Of a DNA stretch of 64,000 bases, positions 50,468-61,543 are shown one piece after another. Position 1 is the first letter of the stretch; each line of letters starts with the position of its first letter. Below the pieces are notes generated by a model. That model was given only the letters and a program-made list of their open reading frames with translations. It had not been told where the DNA came from and made no database searches. Source of the stretch: Chrysoporthe austroafricana (lineage: Eukaryota; Ascomycota; Sordariomycetes; Diaporthales; Cryphonectriaceae); assembly GCA_001051155.2 (NCBI GenBank), contig JYIP02000005.1:2170001-2234000 (forward strand), in the 5' to 3' direction. The translations under genes were made by a program, and so were the position numbers.

Positions 50468-50973
50468 CTATTGGGTTCTGGAGGGTTCGAGCCGGATGAG
50501 GCGCTCGAGGGCGGTCTGTGGTGGTCGTTTCTGCCATGTCCCGTTCTGCCCGACGGGCTTACACTCGTCGGGGACAGTAGGCGGGGGCTTGGTCGGACCA
50601 GAAGTCGAAGTGATAGACGAAGGCGTTAAGGCTAGATACGCTTCGTAGTGAGTCAAAAATTAAAAGTGTAAATGCGGCTACCGATGTTAGTCGAGGCTAG
50701 TGTTTGAAGAGTGAACGATGAATATCTTGACACTCGAAAGGTTTCTACCAGGCTGAAGAAAATCACCTTCGTCTGGGACAATCTATCCACTAAGCCAACC
50801 TTCGCACTGTTCCCTCGCCTGGGCTCCAACGGACATTGGAGCCATGTATAACGCTCTTTCTCATGAACACGATCAGCGAGCTCGATGGTATTGATACGTC
50901 GGTTGAGCCGGCTGTGAAGCCCGTATCCCGAGGGTTCTGTCTCTAGCTGTCTTCTGTCCACGCTAATCTGCAA
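50468..50973 (-). CDS. Possible small spliced gene, weak
   Basis: Two consecutive minus-strand open frames (50973-50653 and 50656-50468) in different frames look protein-like in composition: the first has LADRVHEKERYTWLQCPLEP, the second ALTPSSITSTSGPTKPPPTV and QKRPPQTALERLIRLEP. The second frame has no ATG and is closed by a TAA just upstream, so it would need splicing; candidate donors (CG|GTAGCC at about 50683, AAG|GTGATT) and an acceptor (CGAAG at about 50640) exist but none is compelling. I recognise no family. It could equally be a decayed exon or chance. Confidence 0.25.
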
Positions 50974-51068
50974 CTGTAGAAGAATACAACCACCTGTAAC
51001 ATTCCACTTATCTAGAGGTCATCGGATACAGAATTTTCGCCAGTGGGATTCATGTCAGGTTGGCTTCC

Positions 51069-52737
51069 TTACCGCAGATGCATAACCATAACGTCCGGCT
51101 CCTCCACCAGCGCCCTCACCACGCCGGCCGCCCTCGCCATCGTCGCCCCGTCCACGACCCTGTGGTCCGCCGACCAGCTGAAGTTGCACACCTTACTCAT
51201 GCCCCTTACCGTCCACCCGCCGTCCCCGCCCTCGGCGATGTCCGGCACGTCCCGCATCCGGCCCACGCCGAGGATGGCGAGCTGCCCCTCGACGATCACG
51301 GGGCTGCAGTACGTGCCGCCGATGCTGCCGATGTTGCTGACGGAGATGGTCCCGCCGGACATGTCCTGGGGGCCCAGCCGGCCCGCCACGGCGAGGGCCT
51401 GGAGCCGGGACAGCTCCGCCGCTATCGTGAGGATGCTGTGCGCGCCGACATTCCTGATGACCGGTACGAGCAGGCCGGAGGGCGTGTCCATCGCCACGCC
51501 TATGTTGTGCTGCGCCCGGTAGACAAGCGCCGGCTTTGTTGATGGGTCGGAGGAGACGTCCACGCGGGCGTTCAGGATGGGGTATTGCTGCAGCGCTATC
51601 GAGACGGCCTTGATGATGAAAGGCAGATAGGAGAGCTTCGATACGCCCTCGGTGTTGGGGACAACGTGGACGGCGGACGACGGTGGAGTCGCGAGCACCT
51701 TGTTGAGCCGGCTGCGGAGGGTGGAGAGTTGGGTGAAGTCGACTTCGTCGGCATAGAGGAAATGCGGTATGCTGAGCGAGCGGGTCATGGTTTTGAACAT
51801 GCCCTCCTGCGTCTTGGACAGAGGCTGCCGGGTCTCTACCTGGGCTTCAGACAGCGGTGGCGGCGGACTTGCTGCGGTGTGGCCGGCTCCGAGCCGCGTT
51901 GGTTGTGCCGCTCCGCTGTCTCTTGCCTCAATGAACTTGTATATGTCCTCCTTAAGCACCCGCCCGTCCTTTCCCGTCCCATCTACCTCTAGAATATCGA
52001 TTTTCAACTCCTTGCAGAGGTGCCTCACAGCCGGCGTCGCAAGCGCGGCATGCTTCCCTTTTGGCTTGGGCGGCGGCGGCGGCGGCGTCTCCACCGCCCC
52101 ATCCGCCGACGGGGCCGCTGGGTTTTGTGGGGCGTCCGGGGCCGCCTGCCTCGGGTCCGGCGTGGATGCCTCCCCCGCGGTGTCTGCTCCTGGCGAGGCC
52201 GGGGGTGTCAGCTCGTCCAGCGCCTCCCGGCCCACATCGCTCTGGATGTCGATGTCGACAAAGGGCTTGCCGACCCTGGCCAGCTCGCCGGCCTCGTAGT
52301 AGAGCTTCTTGACGACGCCCTCGAAGCGGGAGGTGATCTCGACCGAGGCCTTGTCGCTCTGGACCTCACAGAGCTTCGAGAACTCCTCGACGCGGGCGCC
52401 GGGCTCGACGAACCACTGGATGATCTCGCACTCGACGATGCCTGGTCAACAAGAGAGGTTAGCTTGCGCTGCTCACGAGACGAGATCTTTGGAGTTGGGG
52501 GGAGGGGGTCCTGGTAGTACCTTCGCCTATGTCTGCTAACAAGACAGGCTTCACTGCTTCTAGCCTCGGCGTCGAGTGGAAGCACCTCGCCAGCTGGAAG
52601 GGCGCACACCTCGCAGGTCTGGGCGGGGGTGGTCTCGAAGGGGCGGTGGCCGTTGCGGAGGCCAGGGAGACTCGGCCTATACGCCGCGCCGGCTTCCAGT
52701 GTGACCGCACCGCGCGAGGCGTCCGTCGCATGAACAT
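51069..52737 (-). CDS. Branched-chain alpha-keto acid dehydrogenase E2 (lipoamide acyltransferase)
   Basis: Core acyltransferase of the mitochondrial complex that degrades keto acids of Leu, Ile and Val. Exons 52737-52521 and 52441-51069; 79-bp intron (GTACTA donor, GACCAG acceptor), phase 1; 529 residues. The N-terminus MFMRRTPRAVRSHWKPARR is a typical matrix-targeting leader, with a CFHSTPRLEA cleavage-like region. A lipoyl domain follows (KPVLLADIGEG joined to IVECEIIQWF) with the lipoylated Lys in QSDKASVEIT. Then come a Pro/Ala linker, the E3-binding peripheral domain (ALATPAVRHLCKELKIDI, GKDGRVLKEDIYKFI) and the catalytic domain (SLSIPHFLYADEVDFTQL, ending SADHRVVDGATMAR with the catalytic His and Asp). 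The IPHF/DEVD region marks the branched-chain rather than pyruvate or oxoglutarate enzyme. It is divergent from ATP10. Confidence 0.94.
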
Positions 52738-53155
52738 GGTGTGTATATCTGTGGGAGGCAGAGGGAGGAAGACATCGTGAAGGAGAGGGCGAGCAGAGTA
52801 ATCACTAGCCCCCGGGGATGGGATTGTTGTGCTTCTCCGCAAAGCCGCACTCCCGCGGCACTGAGGATCCACGACGGGCGTGGTTGTCGACGGGACAAGG
52901 CAGGACGTCATGTGCGGCCCCCAGAAACACCGTCGATAACCGAGCGAGCAATTGGTTCTCTTCCCCACACCGGCCTGCACGGCCGTGCACGGCCTGACGA
53001 CGAAATGCTGGGGTTGCAGCTTGGCGGCTGCAGACCCTTGCACCCACCGCGTGGGGCCGGCGCCAAAAATTTCCCTAAGGGCTCCGCGCGAGACAACCCG
53101 CGACGCTGAACGTCTGGCCTGGCATCGCAGCCTCGGCTTGTGCAGTTGTAGGGCC
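52738..53155. promoter_or_regulatory. Divergent promoter between E2 and ATP10
   Basis: 418 bp separate the two start codons, so both promoters and 5'UTRs must share it. Both products are nuclear-encoded mitochondrial proteins, so shared regulation is plausible. I see no gene in it. Confidence 0.6.
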
Positions 53156-54322
53156 ATGGAGACGACAGGCGCCGCAATGCTCGGCAGGACGATAGCGCGG
53201 CCTCTCCTGAGGCCGTCGGGCCCATCGCTGGGAGCGTGTCTCCTCTGCCAGTGGAGGACCTTCAGCACGACATATCCTCGTCTGGCCGACCCCAAGTCGA
53301 GGGAGAGATTCCAGGCCGGAGGGCCCCCCAGGGCGGTCAAGGAGACCTCGGCGGGCCAGGGAGATGCGACAGGGGCAGCAAGAAGGCCGGCGACTCCTGG
53401 CCCGGGCCCGGGCCCGCTGGCTCACGCGCCGCGGTCCTACGGGAGACGCATCGAAGACTTCACCCCCACCGTCCTGCCCCGGCCGGTAGGCATGAACCGC
53501 CCGCCCAGCCCGGGCGAGAACACCGGCCTGGACGCGCGGTCCATCAAGCAGCGCCGGGATGACTTTGTCAACTGGGAGAAGCACCTCAAGAGGCGCGAGG
53601 AGCTGTGAGTCCGCCCGTCCACCCGTCCTCCCCTGCGGCTCGCGGCATCGTCGGCGTAGCGCTGACCCGGTTTGTGGCCTCTTAGGAAATCCCAGATGGC
53701 CCGCCCCTACTTCCGCGACTGGACGAACCTCAACCTCCACAAGGGCAAGACCTTCATCGCGCCCCCGCGGCTCTTCAAGCACGATCGCTCCCTCTACTTC
53801 CCGAACCTCTTCGGCCACACCCTCCTCAAGAGCACCTCGCTCCCGCGCAACACCACCCCGACCCTCCAGGGCAAGGCCTCCGTCGTCGCCGTGTTCAGCA
53901 CCGGCTGGGCCGAGAGGCAGACGCTGTCGTTCACGTCCGAGACGAGCAACCCGGAACTGCACAAGATCCTGCAGGAGTACAAGGGCCGGGCGCAGTTGGT
54001 GCGGATCAACGTCGAGGACCAATCGTGGCTGCGGTACTGGATCCTGCGGATCATGGCGCCGTTCGTGCGGCGGAACTTCAAGGAGGAGAATTGGGATAAG
54101 TACTTCATCGTGAGGAGCGGCATCTCGGACGAGATCAGGGAGTCGATTGGGTATCTGAACAGCAAGGTCGGCTACGTGTATCTGGTCGATGGGGATTGCA
54201 AGCTGCGATGGGCCGGGAGCGGACCTGCGCAGCCTGATGAGGTGCAGAGCTTGACGAAGGGCCTGGCGAAGCTCATGGACGAGATGAGGAAGGGGCTCTG
54301 GTCAGGGGCAATCCTCAGATGA
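53156..54322 (+). CDS. ATP10: Mitochondrial ATP synthase assembly factor Atp10
   Basis: Inner-membrane/matrix factor that helps assemble the Fo part of the ATP synthase by chaperoning Atp6. Exons 53156..53604 and 53686..54322; 81-bp intron (GTGAGT / TCTTAG), phase 2, joining EEL to KSQMARPYF. 361 residues. The N-terminus is a mitochondrial presequence (MLGRTIARPLLRPSGPSLG, then TFSTTYPRL). The conserved part runs from FTPTVLPRPVGMNRPPSPGENTG through ARPYFRDWTNLNLHKGKTFIAPPRLFK to SVVAVFSTGWAE, VRINVEDQSW and VYLVDGDCKLRWAGSGPA, the thioredoxin-like fold of the family. The first ATG (53156) is used; a second in-frame ATG at 53177 starts MLGRT and could be the real one. Confidence 0.93.
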
Positions 54323-54556
54323 GGTCCCCGGGAGTTAGACGTTGATAGACCGAGCCGATGAGCAGGTAGAGCAGAGACTATCACCACTTTGAAGATACCC
54401 AAACAATGTACCATTTCCTTGCCAGTAGTCGCGTCCATGAGCCAGAACGCCATGCCGTGAAATATCAAATGCTGCGTAGGCATTAAATCCAAAACGTCTC
54501 CAACATGCTCCTCGCCTGGCACTGTTTCGTGGAAAGAGGCTGCCTCTTCTTCCTTA

Positions 54557-55303
54557 TCATAGGAAGAACCAGAACAGCAAAAAGCACACCGCCACAAAGC
54601 TCCCCATGATGACCCCGTCCCTCTGCTTCCGAGCCGATATCCTGCCGATCAGCGTGTTGATCCCCGGCACCTGGCTCGCGGCCAGCGTGATCCTGCGGTT
54701 GATATTCGCGAGCGTCTCCCGCTGCAGCACGAAGCTCTCCTGCACCGCGTACGCCTGTGACAGCACGGAGTCGGCGATGTTGTTGCTGTTGTCAATGTGC
54801 CGCCGCTCGTCCAGCATGTACTCGGCCTCGGCACGCTCTGGGTTCTGCTGGCGGAAGGACTGGATATCTTCGCGGACGTTGGAGAGCAGGTTTGCGCGGT
54901 TGCGCGCGTCGGCGAGGTTCGACTTGAGCCGGATCAGGTCCCTCTTGTGCGCGGCGAGCTTCTCGCGCAGGAGGGCAAGGTTGTTTTGCTTAAGGGCGGA
55001 TGAGGTCAGGGTCGCGTCGGAGTCGAGGAGGCGGGCGAGCTGGCTGATGACGTTTTCGCGCTGGGAGGATGCCTGTGTCAGTCTCGAGCGTCCGAATGGG
55101 TTTGTCTGTGAGAAGCCTACCTTATCCAGGATCTCTTGTAGCCTTGCCTCCGTATTTGTCTCCTCTTCTGAGGGCTTCGGTGGTATGGCCGCTGCCGTTG
55201 AGAATTGGGAGTATGTGTGAAATAGAGCCTCCGTCTGCGACTCTAATGTGCGAGCTTGCTGCCGCAGTTGCGCCCAGCCGCCATTCCCGGTGGATGAGGC
55301 CAT
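54557..55303 (-). CDS. GOS1: Golgi Qb-SNARE Gos1
   Basis: v-SNARE for transport within the Golgi and from ER to Golgi. Exons 55303-55121 and 55072-54557, 232 residues. The intervening 48 bp (55073-55120) has GTAGGC, a CTGAC branch site and CACAG, and its removal joins LQEILDK to ASSQRENVISQL; it contains no stop and is a multiple of three, so an unspliced mRNA would still be read through. The N-terminal helical region begins WAQLRQQARTLESQTEALF. The conserved segment SQLARLLDSDATLTSSALKQNNL and the SNARE motif (RRHIDNSNNIADSVLSQAYAV through NINRRITLAASQVPGINTLIGRI) follow. A single C-terminal membrane anchor (GVIMGSFVAVCFLLFWFFL) ends the protein. Identity is firm. Confidence 0.92.
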   Translation of the reverse strand: MASSTGNGGWAQLRQQARTLESQTEALFHTYSQFSTAAAIPPKPSEEETNTEARLQEILDKVGFSQTNPFGRSRLTQASSQRENVISQLARLLDSDATLTSSALKQNNLALLREKLAAHKRDLIRLKSNLADARNRANLLSNVREDIQSFRQQNPERAEAEYMLDERRHIDNSNNIADSVLSQAYAVQESFVLQRETLANINRRITLAASQVPGINTLIGRISARKQRDGVIMGSFVAVCFLLFWFFL

Positions 55304-56010
55304 GTTGGTTGGTGGAGGCCGGAGAGTCGGCTCACTCGGGACTGGAAGACGGGGATCGCACGGCGGACGTCAATTTTCTGCGCTGCTTGCTGAGCCAATG
55401 CGATGATGTGACACTGCAACAACGAGCCTTCGCAATGCAACGGCTAGATGAGTTCGTGGTATGACGGTTGTCGTATGTAAAGCCGTCTTATAGCTGAGGT
55501 CGTCGCGCTGAGTTTGCGAACTGTGAGTCTGGCGGAATGGTACGGGCGATCCCTTCAAACAGGCCCGTGCAGCTGCAGCTGGTCGAGTCGTATCGTGCAG
55601 GGTTTGGAGACTCTGTAACTGATTGAATTTGTTGAGGTTGCGTAGGAATGAGGTCTGGCACACCTGGCGTCACACCCAAGTCCCATCCACCTGCGGAGCC
55701 GGGACCGACTTCAGTCCGTCGCCAGAGTCAGGGTTCGGGTTGAAGTCTCCTTGCCTGTGGCTTGTTTCAGCCTCAGCCACAACTTCTAGTCTCAATGCAA
55801 GAAGAAGCGATGCAAACGCACCCAATCCCTCTCCCTCCGACCTTTAGCCGCTGGGTCCACGTGATCAAAATTTTTACAACCCACACCCTCTCTCTGGGTT
55901 TGGCACTGCAAACTCCACCACTCCGAAAAGAGAGCTCGCTGCCGTCTCGTGAACAACCATCACGAATCTTCGACCCAGCAGACAATTCCGATCGACACAT
56001 TCTCGCGACC
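55304..56010. promoter_or_regulatory. Divergent promoter region (GOS1 / RPL35)
   Basis: 707 bp between divergent starts with no gene. It contains the promoters and leaders of GOS1 and the ribosomal protein gene; I did not recognise a specific factor site. Confidence 0.5.
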
Positions 56011-56806
56011 ATGGTGCGTTACGATCCCCCCACCGATTGATTCCTTTTCGAAGGCTGGAGTCGGGCTTCGGCGCGTGGAGGTGCACAACCTGTCACGACC
56101 CAAACCGGTCCCCCGCGCCACCGCCAGACGAACACCTCCCGATCTGCCCACACGACCGCCCAGTCGACCAGACAGACGATCATTGCTAACAATGCAGCAG
56201 TCTACCAGCAAGATCAAGGCCGGCCAGCTGTGGTCGAAGAACAGAGATGATCTCACCAAGACCCTCGGCGAGCTCAAGACGGAGCTGGGCCAGCTGCGTA
56301 TCCAGAAGATCGCCTCCTCTGGTACCAAGCTGAACAAGATGTAAGCGACACACCAACGACCGAGTCTGCATGTACCGTCGTCGAACAGGACCTTATCAAA
56401 CCCACGTCTGCAACATCATGGTTTTGGGGGGGAGCTAGTGAGGTGCAAATCAGGACGAGTGTGGAGGCTAACTTGGAGATCTTCTTCCACAGCCACGACC
56501 TCCGCAAGTCCATCGCCCGCGTCTTGACCATCATCAACGCCAAGCAACGACACCACATGCGCCTGTTCTACAAGAACAAGAAGTATCTGCCTCTCGACCT
56601 CCGCCCCAAGCAGACCCGTGCCATCCGCCGCCGCCTGTCCGCCGAGGACGCCTCGAGAAAGCTGGAGAAGACCAAGAAGCGCAACCAGCACTTCCCCCAG
56701 CGCAAATACGCCATCAAGGTGGGTTGATGATCAACTCAGGAGGTCCAGATGCATCATTGGAGAGGCGACATGCTGACAAGTGATGTTCCTACAGGCCTCC
56801 GCATAA
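56011..56806 (+). CDS. rpl35: 60S ribosomal protein L35 (uL29)
   Basis: Large-subunit protein near the peptide exit tunnel. Four coding exons: 56011..56013, 56201..56340, 56493..56718, 56795..56806; 126 residues. The first coding exon is only the ATG, followed at once by GTGCGT, a common arrangement in fungal ribosomal protein genes. The product then begins [12 protein letters not shown]. The first intron ends GCAGCAG: use of the earlier AG would insert one Gln. Family landmarks: [59 protein letters not shown], and the C-terminal [18 protein letters not shown]. The last exon encodes only ASA and the stop. An alternative ATG at 56192 (MQQSTSK) could start translation if the first intron were kept, but homology favours the spliced form. 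Confidence 0.94.
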
Positions 56807-57993
56807 AGTGGGCAACGGTGTCGGCGGTTGAAGGTTTCTGGTAATTCTTGAGCAAGGCAAAAAGCAAAACGGGCTACAGGTTCGCTGGCGTGGTTTTTCC
56901 CGAGAATCCCAAAAAGAGAGAGAATCGAGAGATTTCCATCATGCGATTCTCGAATTGGCATCCACCATCCATCCATCCATCATAGGGGCAATTCTGTTTT
57001 CCGCTACTTCGGGTCATCGGTGTTATGAGGATTAAATGACAGCAGAGCCCGGGGGATACTCTCTAGTCAGCAGATAGCTCCAGAAGAGAGCTCAGGTTGA
57101 CAAAACACAACACTCTTGACCCTGTCCCGTGCATTGGACGATTATTCTGAAAAATTGACAGTAAGCCTGGACGACTATCTATATACGGCAAACCTGCTGG
57201 GGGCTGGGGCGTGGGGTCCTTTCACACAGGTTGTCGGGTGAGTGGTCACGACATTGCTGGAGGCGTCTGATGGCTACTGGCCAATACTTGGGCAACGGGC
57301 ATAGAAGTTCTTGATGTGAACGAATTATGGAGAGTTTTGTATTCCTGGTGCTTGCTCTACCATCTCTATTGCCAATCACGGTCATCATCTTTCCTATCTA
57401 GTGAATGCTCGGCTCAGCCCTGCGTCCACAGGTAGTGATTCCTTGGCATCTCGAACATTGACTTTTTCGGGCAAGTCAATGAACGCCTTTGCTTTCACGA
57501 CAAGTTGCATTCTCAAACTTGTAATCTCCGGGGACCAAGCCAGCTAGCCCTCAGCAGCTGAGGGATTCTCAAAAATATCAATGGCATGTCTGAGGACTAC
57601 TATGACAGCGACGACTGGCAGTCGTCCAGTCAGCCAGGTCTGTTTGATAAGATTCTTGCTGTCTTGCTTAAGCTTACTATGCAGCCACAAAAGATGATTT
57701 GTGAGCCTCACTATTGCTGCTCTGAGGCCTTAGTCCACCACTCACGGACCCTGACCTTCCAGAGTTCCGTCCAACAAGACCGAAACGGGTTCCCGATTCC
57801 TCATTTGGGTATCTAATCCCTGTTGATCCGTCCTGTCCTTGCCTGTCCCAAAACGCCAGTTGTACATGGCAATTGCAATCCATTTTTACCATCGGGCCGC
57901 TGTTTATGAGAATAAGGATAGAGAAAGTATGTAAGTGCTGAGGCACAGAATTGAGCGCAATATACGCCATTTCTGATTTCACGAGACATGTAG
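56807..57993. other. Convergent 3' intergenic region
   Basis: 1.2 kb between the L35 stop and the zinc-finger gene. A 76-codon plus-strand frame (57586-57816, MSEDYYDSDDWQSS) has an ATG but no recognisable family. Nothing else is seen. Confidence 0.5.
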
Positions 57994-60763
57994 TCATTCG
58001 TATGTGCCGAGGATTGGGAAGACACCACCATTGTTGTCTGAAAAGTACACAGAGGACTAGGGACTTCCGACTCGAGCCCGACCGCCTCTGGTTCCCGGGG
58101 GATCTATGGCTCGTCAGTGGGCTTGACTTGGCTCGTCGTGACTGAAAGGAAATGCATTCCCCACTTACAGATTTTCTCCAGCTCATCCTTAGACCATGCA
58201 TGGTTACTCATTGCATGCCGGATGAGTCCATCACGGCGACAAAAGGGCTTGTCGCAATCTCGGCACACCCAGCGCCTCCGCTTCTCGTGGGTCCGCTTGT
58301 GCTTGCTGAAGTTCGAAGAGTCCTTGAACTTTTTATGGCAGATTGGACATTCGAAGGGCTTTTCTTCACTGTGTGCACTGCGCATGTGCATAGCTGTGAG
58401 CAAGTGTGTCAGTAGCTATCCATCCAACTTGGACAAGACAAACAGAATATATATAGAGGTTCTGCACTTACTAATATCGTAGGCTCTTTTGAAGGCATCC
58501 CCACACAAATCACATTTATACGGTCTCTCGTCACTATGCGTCCGCAGGTGCATTTTTAGGGCATGTTTGCTGGGAAATAGCTTGCCGCATTCTTCACATT
58601 TGTGCGCCTCGACTGGATACATGGTCAGCTTTCGCAACATTGTTTACCAAATACAATCTGAGTGAAAGAAGATGCAGCAGGTATTAGAACGTACTAGGCC
58701 CAGTATGTGTTTCGATGTGCCGTCGGAGCTTTGACTTTGTGTTAAAACCCCGTTTGCTGGCATACTTGTCATTAGTAAGGCGATCGCAGCCCTTCCACAG
58801 ACACACGAGACCATGGTCAATGCTAGCCTGCAAAGTGTGGAAATGCGCGTCATCGACATGATCATGGAGCTGACTATGGGAGCTGAATTGTTGCCCACAG
58901 ATCTGGTTACCATCGAGCCGCCACTGACACACGTGAGCCACAGTCTCTTCTGACTTTTTCTCAGAAATGACCGAGACATCCTTCATGGAATATTCTGAGA
59001 CGGGTGATGACGTGCGCGCAACACTTTTAACACTCTTGGATGGCGAGGATTGGCCGCGGCTTGTCGATGGTGAAAAATAGTCGCTATGAGTAGTAACACT
59101 GTCCTGTGTGCCGGCTTGGAGATCTTTTGACGGGTTCTGTACTTGACCTATCTCCAGTATGTGTCCATCTAGGGATTCACTGAACTGGAAGCCCTGAGCC
59201 GAGCCTGGAAGCCATTGAGGAGGGTTTGAGCCGGAAAAGTTCGAGTCGATAGCCGGTGAGCCATCCTCTATCAACGCCTGCTGGCCGTAGACTTGCTCGG
59301 CTGCATTGGCAAAGGCTCCTTGTGTGTCGTAGAGAGGTGTCCAATTGAACACGCTCGCGCTGGAATCCAGTGCTTGTGCTAGGCCGATACTTTGTGGGTT
59401 ACTAAGCTCATGTGTATACTGAACCTGAGAGCCGGCTAAAGTCTGGGGTATTTCGTGAAATTGGTGGAATCCCTGAGGGAAGTCTGAAGAGAACTCTTGT
59501 CCGCCGACGACATTGGTTTGGCTCTGTCGAGAACGGCCACTTTGGAGAACTTGTGCATCAGAGGGGAACCCGGTCTGATAATGCAATGGAAATTGGTAGG
59601 ATGGTCCGAAGGACTGAATCTGGCTTGTGGAAATGTGATTCGTGGTCGAACCTACCATTGTTTGCTGGAACGCTGGTATATTAAATCATGTTAGAAACAA
59701 TAAAATCCGGGCTGTCGTCACGGGTTGATGCTTACCAGTACGGTTGAGTTGTGGGCCCTCTTCTTGTTGTTGCATCGCTCCGCTGATTCCTTGAAGGATA
59801 AAAGCGCTGTGGGCTACATCGGGCTCCACGTAGGGCTTTTGGCAGTTCTCATCTCTGCATGCAGTTTCCTCGTCTTCAAATTGAACATTAGCTTTTCTGT
59901 CACAATGAAACTGGCGGGTGAATACATAACGAACGACTGCCCATGTGTCTGAGGATGGTCCATGGAGAGACGCCAGGCTAGGTATTGCTACCATAGCATA
60001 CTCGTCCTCGTCCGGGGAGACACACCCGTTCCTAGCGGGCGGAGATTTTCAGAGACACTATCTGGGAGAAGAGCGCCTACGATAAGAGTATGTGATGGTC
60101 TAAGTGACTTCACAGAGGGGGAGAATGGTCGATGCTGTGGGCCCTTTCCGGAGCACAGCTGCTCAAGTGACAAAGTAGAAAAGGGGAATACAATAACTTA
60201 CCGCAGGTCCCTGCACTACATGCACCTCCGCTTCCAAGGCAATGACTATCACAAGAGCCTTGGCTATTCACCTCAGACTCTACATCGTCCTCGAAGATAG
60301 GATGCAGGTGGTCTTCCGGAGACCTCGAAGCTCGTGACAGTGGTGATATTGAGGCTCCACCCAGCAATGTTGGATCTGGAGTGTGGACCCGGGACGGCAA
60401 TGCAGAATTGAAGTCGTCTAGCGAAGCAGAGAAAGCTTGGTAGGGCATTGAGGATTGCGCCCAAATATCGAAACCGGGCTGTTGCATGGCCGTAGAGACC
60501 CCATCTTTGTCGTTCACCCCAGGGTCGAGCCCAAGCCTCGGGCACCCGCTGCCATCCAGACAGCTGGTATCGTGACTAGCATACTCGGCGTGGTAATGGG
60601 CCATCGGAGCCGCGCCAGCGCCGTAGAACTGGCCGAAGTCCAGATCCAGCCATTCTGGCTGAATATTCTTCGCCGGCACACACCCTTCATCATGGGCATA
60701 ACCTTTGTGCTTATGGTCTGCAGGCTGGCCTGCCGCGGTGTATGAGAGCCACAAGTCATCCAT
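57994..60763 (-). CDS. C2H2 zinc-finger transcription factor, six fingers, Zap1/ZafA-like layout
   Basis: Likely DNA-binding regulator. Exons: 60763-60202, 59948-59736, 59672-58695, 58612-58472, 58393-58169, 58037-57994; all phases match, 720 residues. The N-terminus is followed by a Cys-rich segment ([17 protein letters not shown], and further Cys in exon 2: CDRK, ACRDENC). Exon 3 is Gln/Ser-rich and ends with an atypical finger pair ([15 protein letters not shown]...[15 protein letters not shown]...KLRRHIETH). Then come four classical fingers: [30 protein letters not shown] (split by intron 4), CPICHKKF and CRDCDKPF. An atypical pair followed by classical fingers, with extra Cys clusters, recalls the zinc-homeostasis factors Zap1/ZafA; orthology is inference. 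Least certain: the first intron (60201-59949, an extra small exon near 60062 is possible) and the last exon. If the GTAAGT at 58168 is not used, the protein ends at 58104 instead. Confidence 0.85.
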
Positions 60764-61543
60764 GTGGACGCGCTGGCTCTCGACAATGGCTTGGGAGAAG
60801 ACAGTGTTGCTCGGATGCGAGGGAGTGGAAGGGGGTTACCGGTAAGGCGCGGCCGGTAAGGCTCGTGACATGTTGAAAGAAGAGGCCCGGATGTCGTGGT
60901 CTGTTCTCAAAAGGATCACCTCAATAACGCTGCGTCGAAACCCTGGAATTGGAACTGCGGCGCGGGGTCGAGAAATTTCGGTTACTGTCGTGAGGTCAGT
61001 GGTGGTGTGTGAGGACCTTGATGGTCGCGGGATGTCGTCGAGCGGCTTTTGGCGACAGGGATACGAAGTACTTAATCGATAGACTGCCTGGAGATTACTA
61101 CTCCATACTGCAATCACTATCAGCGAGGCGACTTACCTAAGCAGCCGGGATGTCCGCTCTTCCCACTGAATGCGCGGATGTCGCATTTCAGCGCATTCTG
61201 TGTTTTCACAGGCGGTGTCGCAGCTTTCCTCTTCATGCGGAAAAGCCGTTTTTGAGACGCCGAGATCCAGGCTCCTTATCCTGGCTCGCCCTGGATTCCT
61301 CCGTATGCGGTTTGGTACAACCGGCTTGAAAGCGGGGCCGGCCATCAAGCAGCGAATCTGGGTTGACGCCGAGAACCCCCTCGAGGCCTTCGCACCTGGG
61401 GTATCACGCGAGGACGACAGCGCCGACCGGCATCACACGGACCACCTTGCGGCTCATCGCAAATGACCGTCTAGTGCGCACCTTAATTGGACGCCAGCCA
61501 GGTTCCTCCTTCACCTTGTTCTTTCCATACAACTGCATCTATC
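60764..61543. promoter_or_regulatory. Divergent promoter region (zinc-finger gene / small acylated protein)
   Basis: 780 bp between divergent starts. The short frames here show no family. It presumably contains both promoters. Confidence 0.5.

Larger units (their letters stand above)
44907..51068. other. 6.2 kb gene-poor region
   Basis: It lies upstream of the minus-strand 935-residue gene and downstream of the E2 gene. Overlapping open frames on both strands (such as 45817-46668) show no family resemblance and are probably chance. The interval holds a G-quadruplex-type run (46824-46847), GTAC-rich sequence with GGTACC at 47034-47039, a T-rich tract (50214-50240), and a weak gene candidate at 50468-50973. 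Its first kilobase is probably the 5'UTR and promoter of the minus-strand gene. Confidence 0.5.

Noticed and set aside
57586..57816. 76-codon frame MSEDYYDSDDW...
   Set aside because: Has an ATG but no homology I recognise, and the second half is unlike a conserved protein. Probably a chance frame in a 3' intergenic region.
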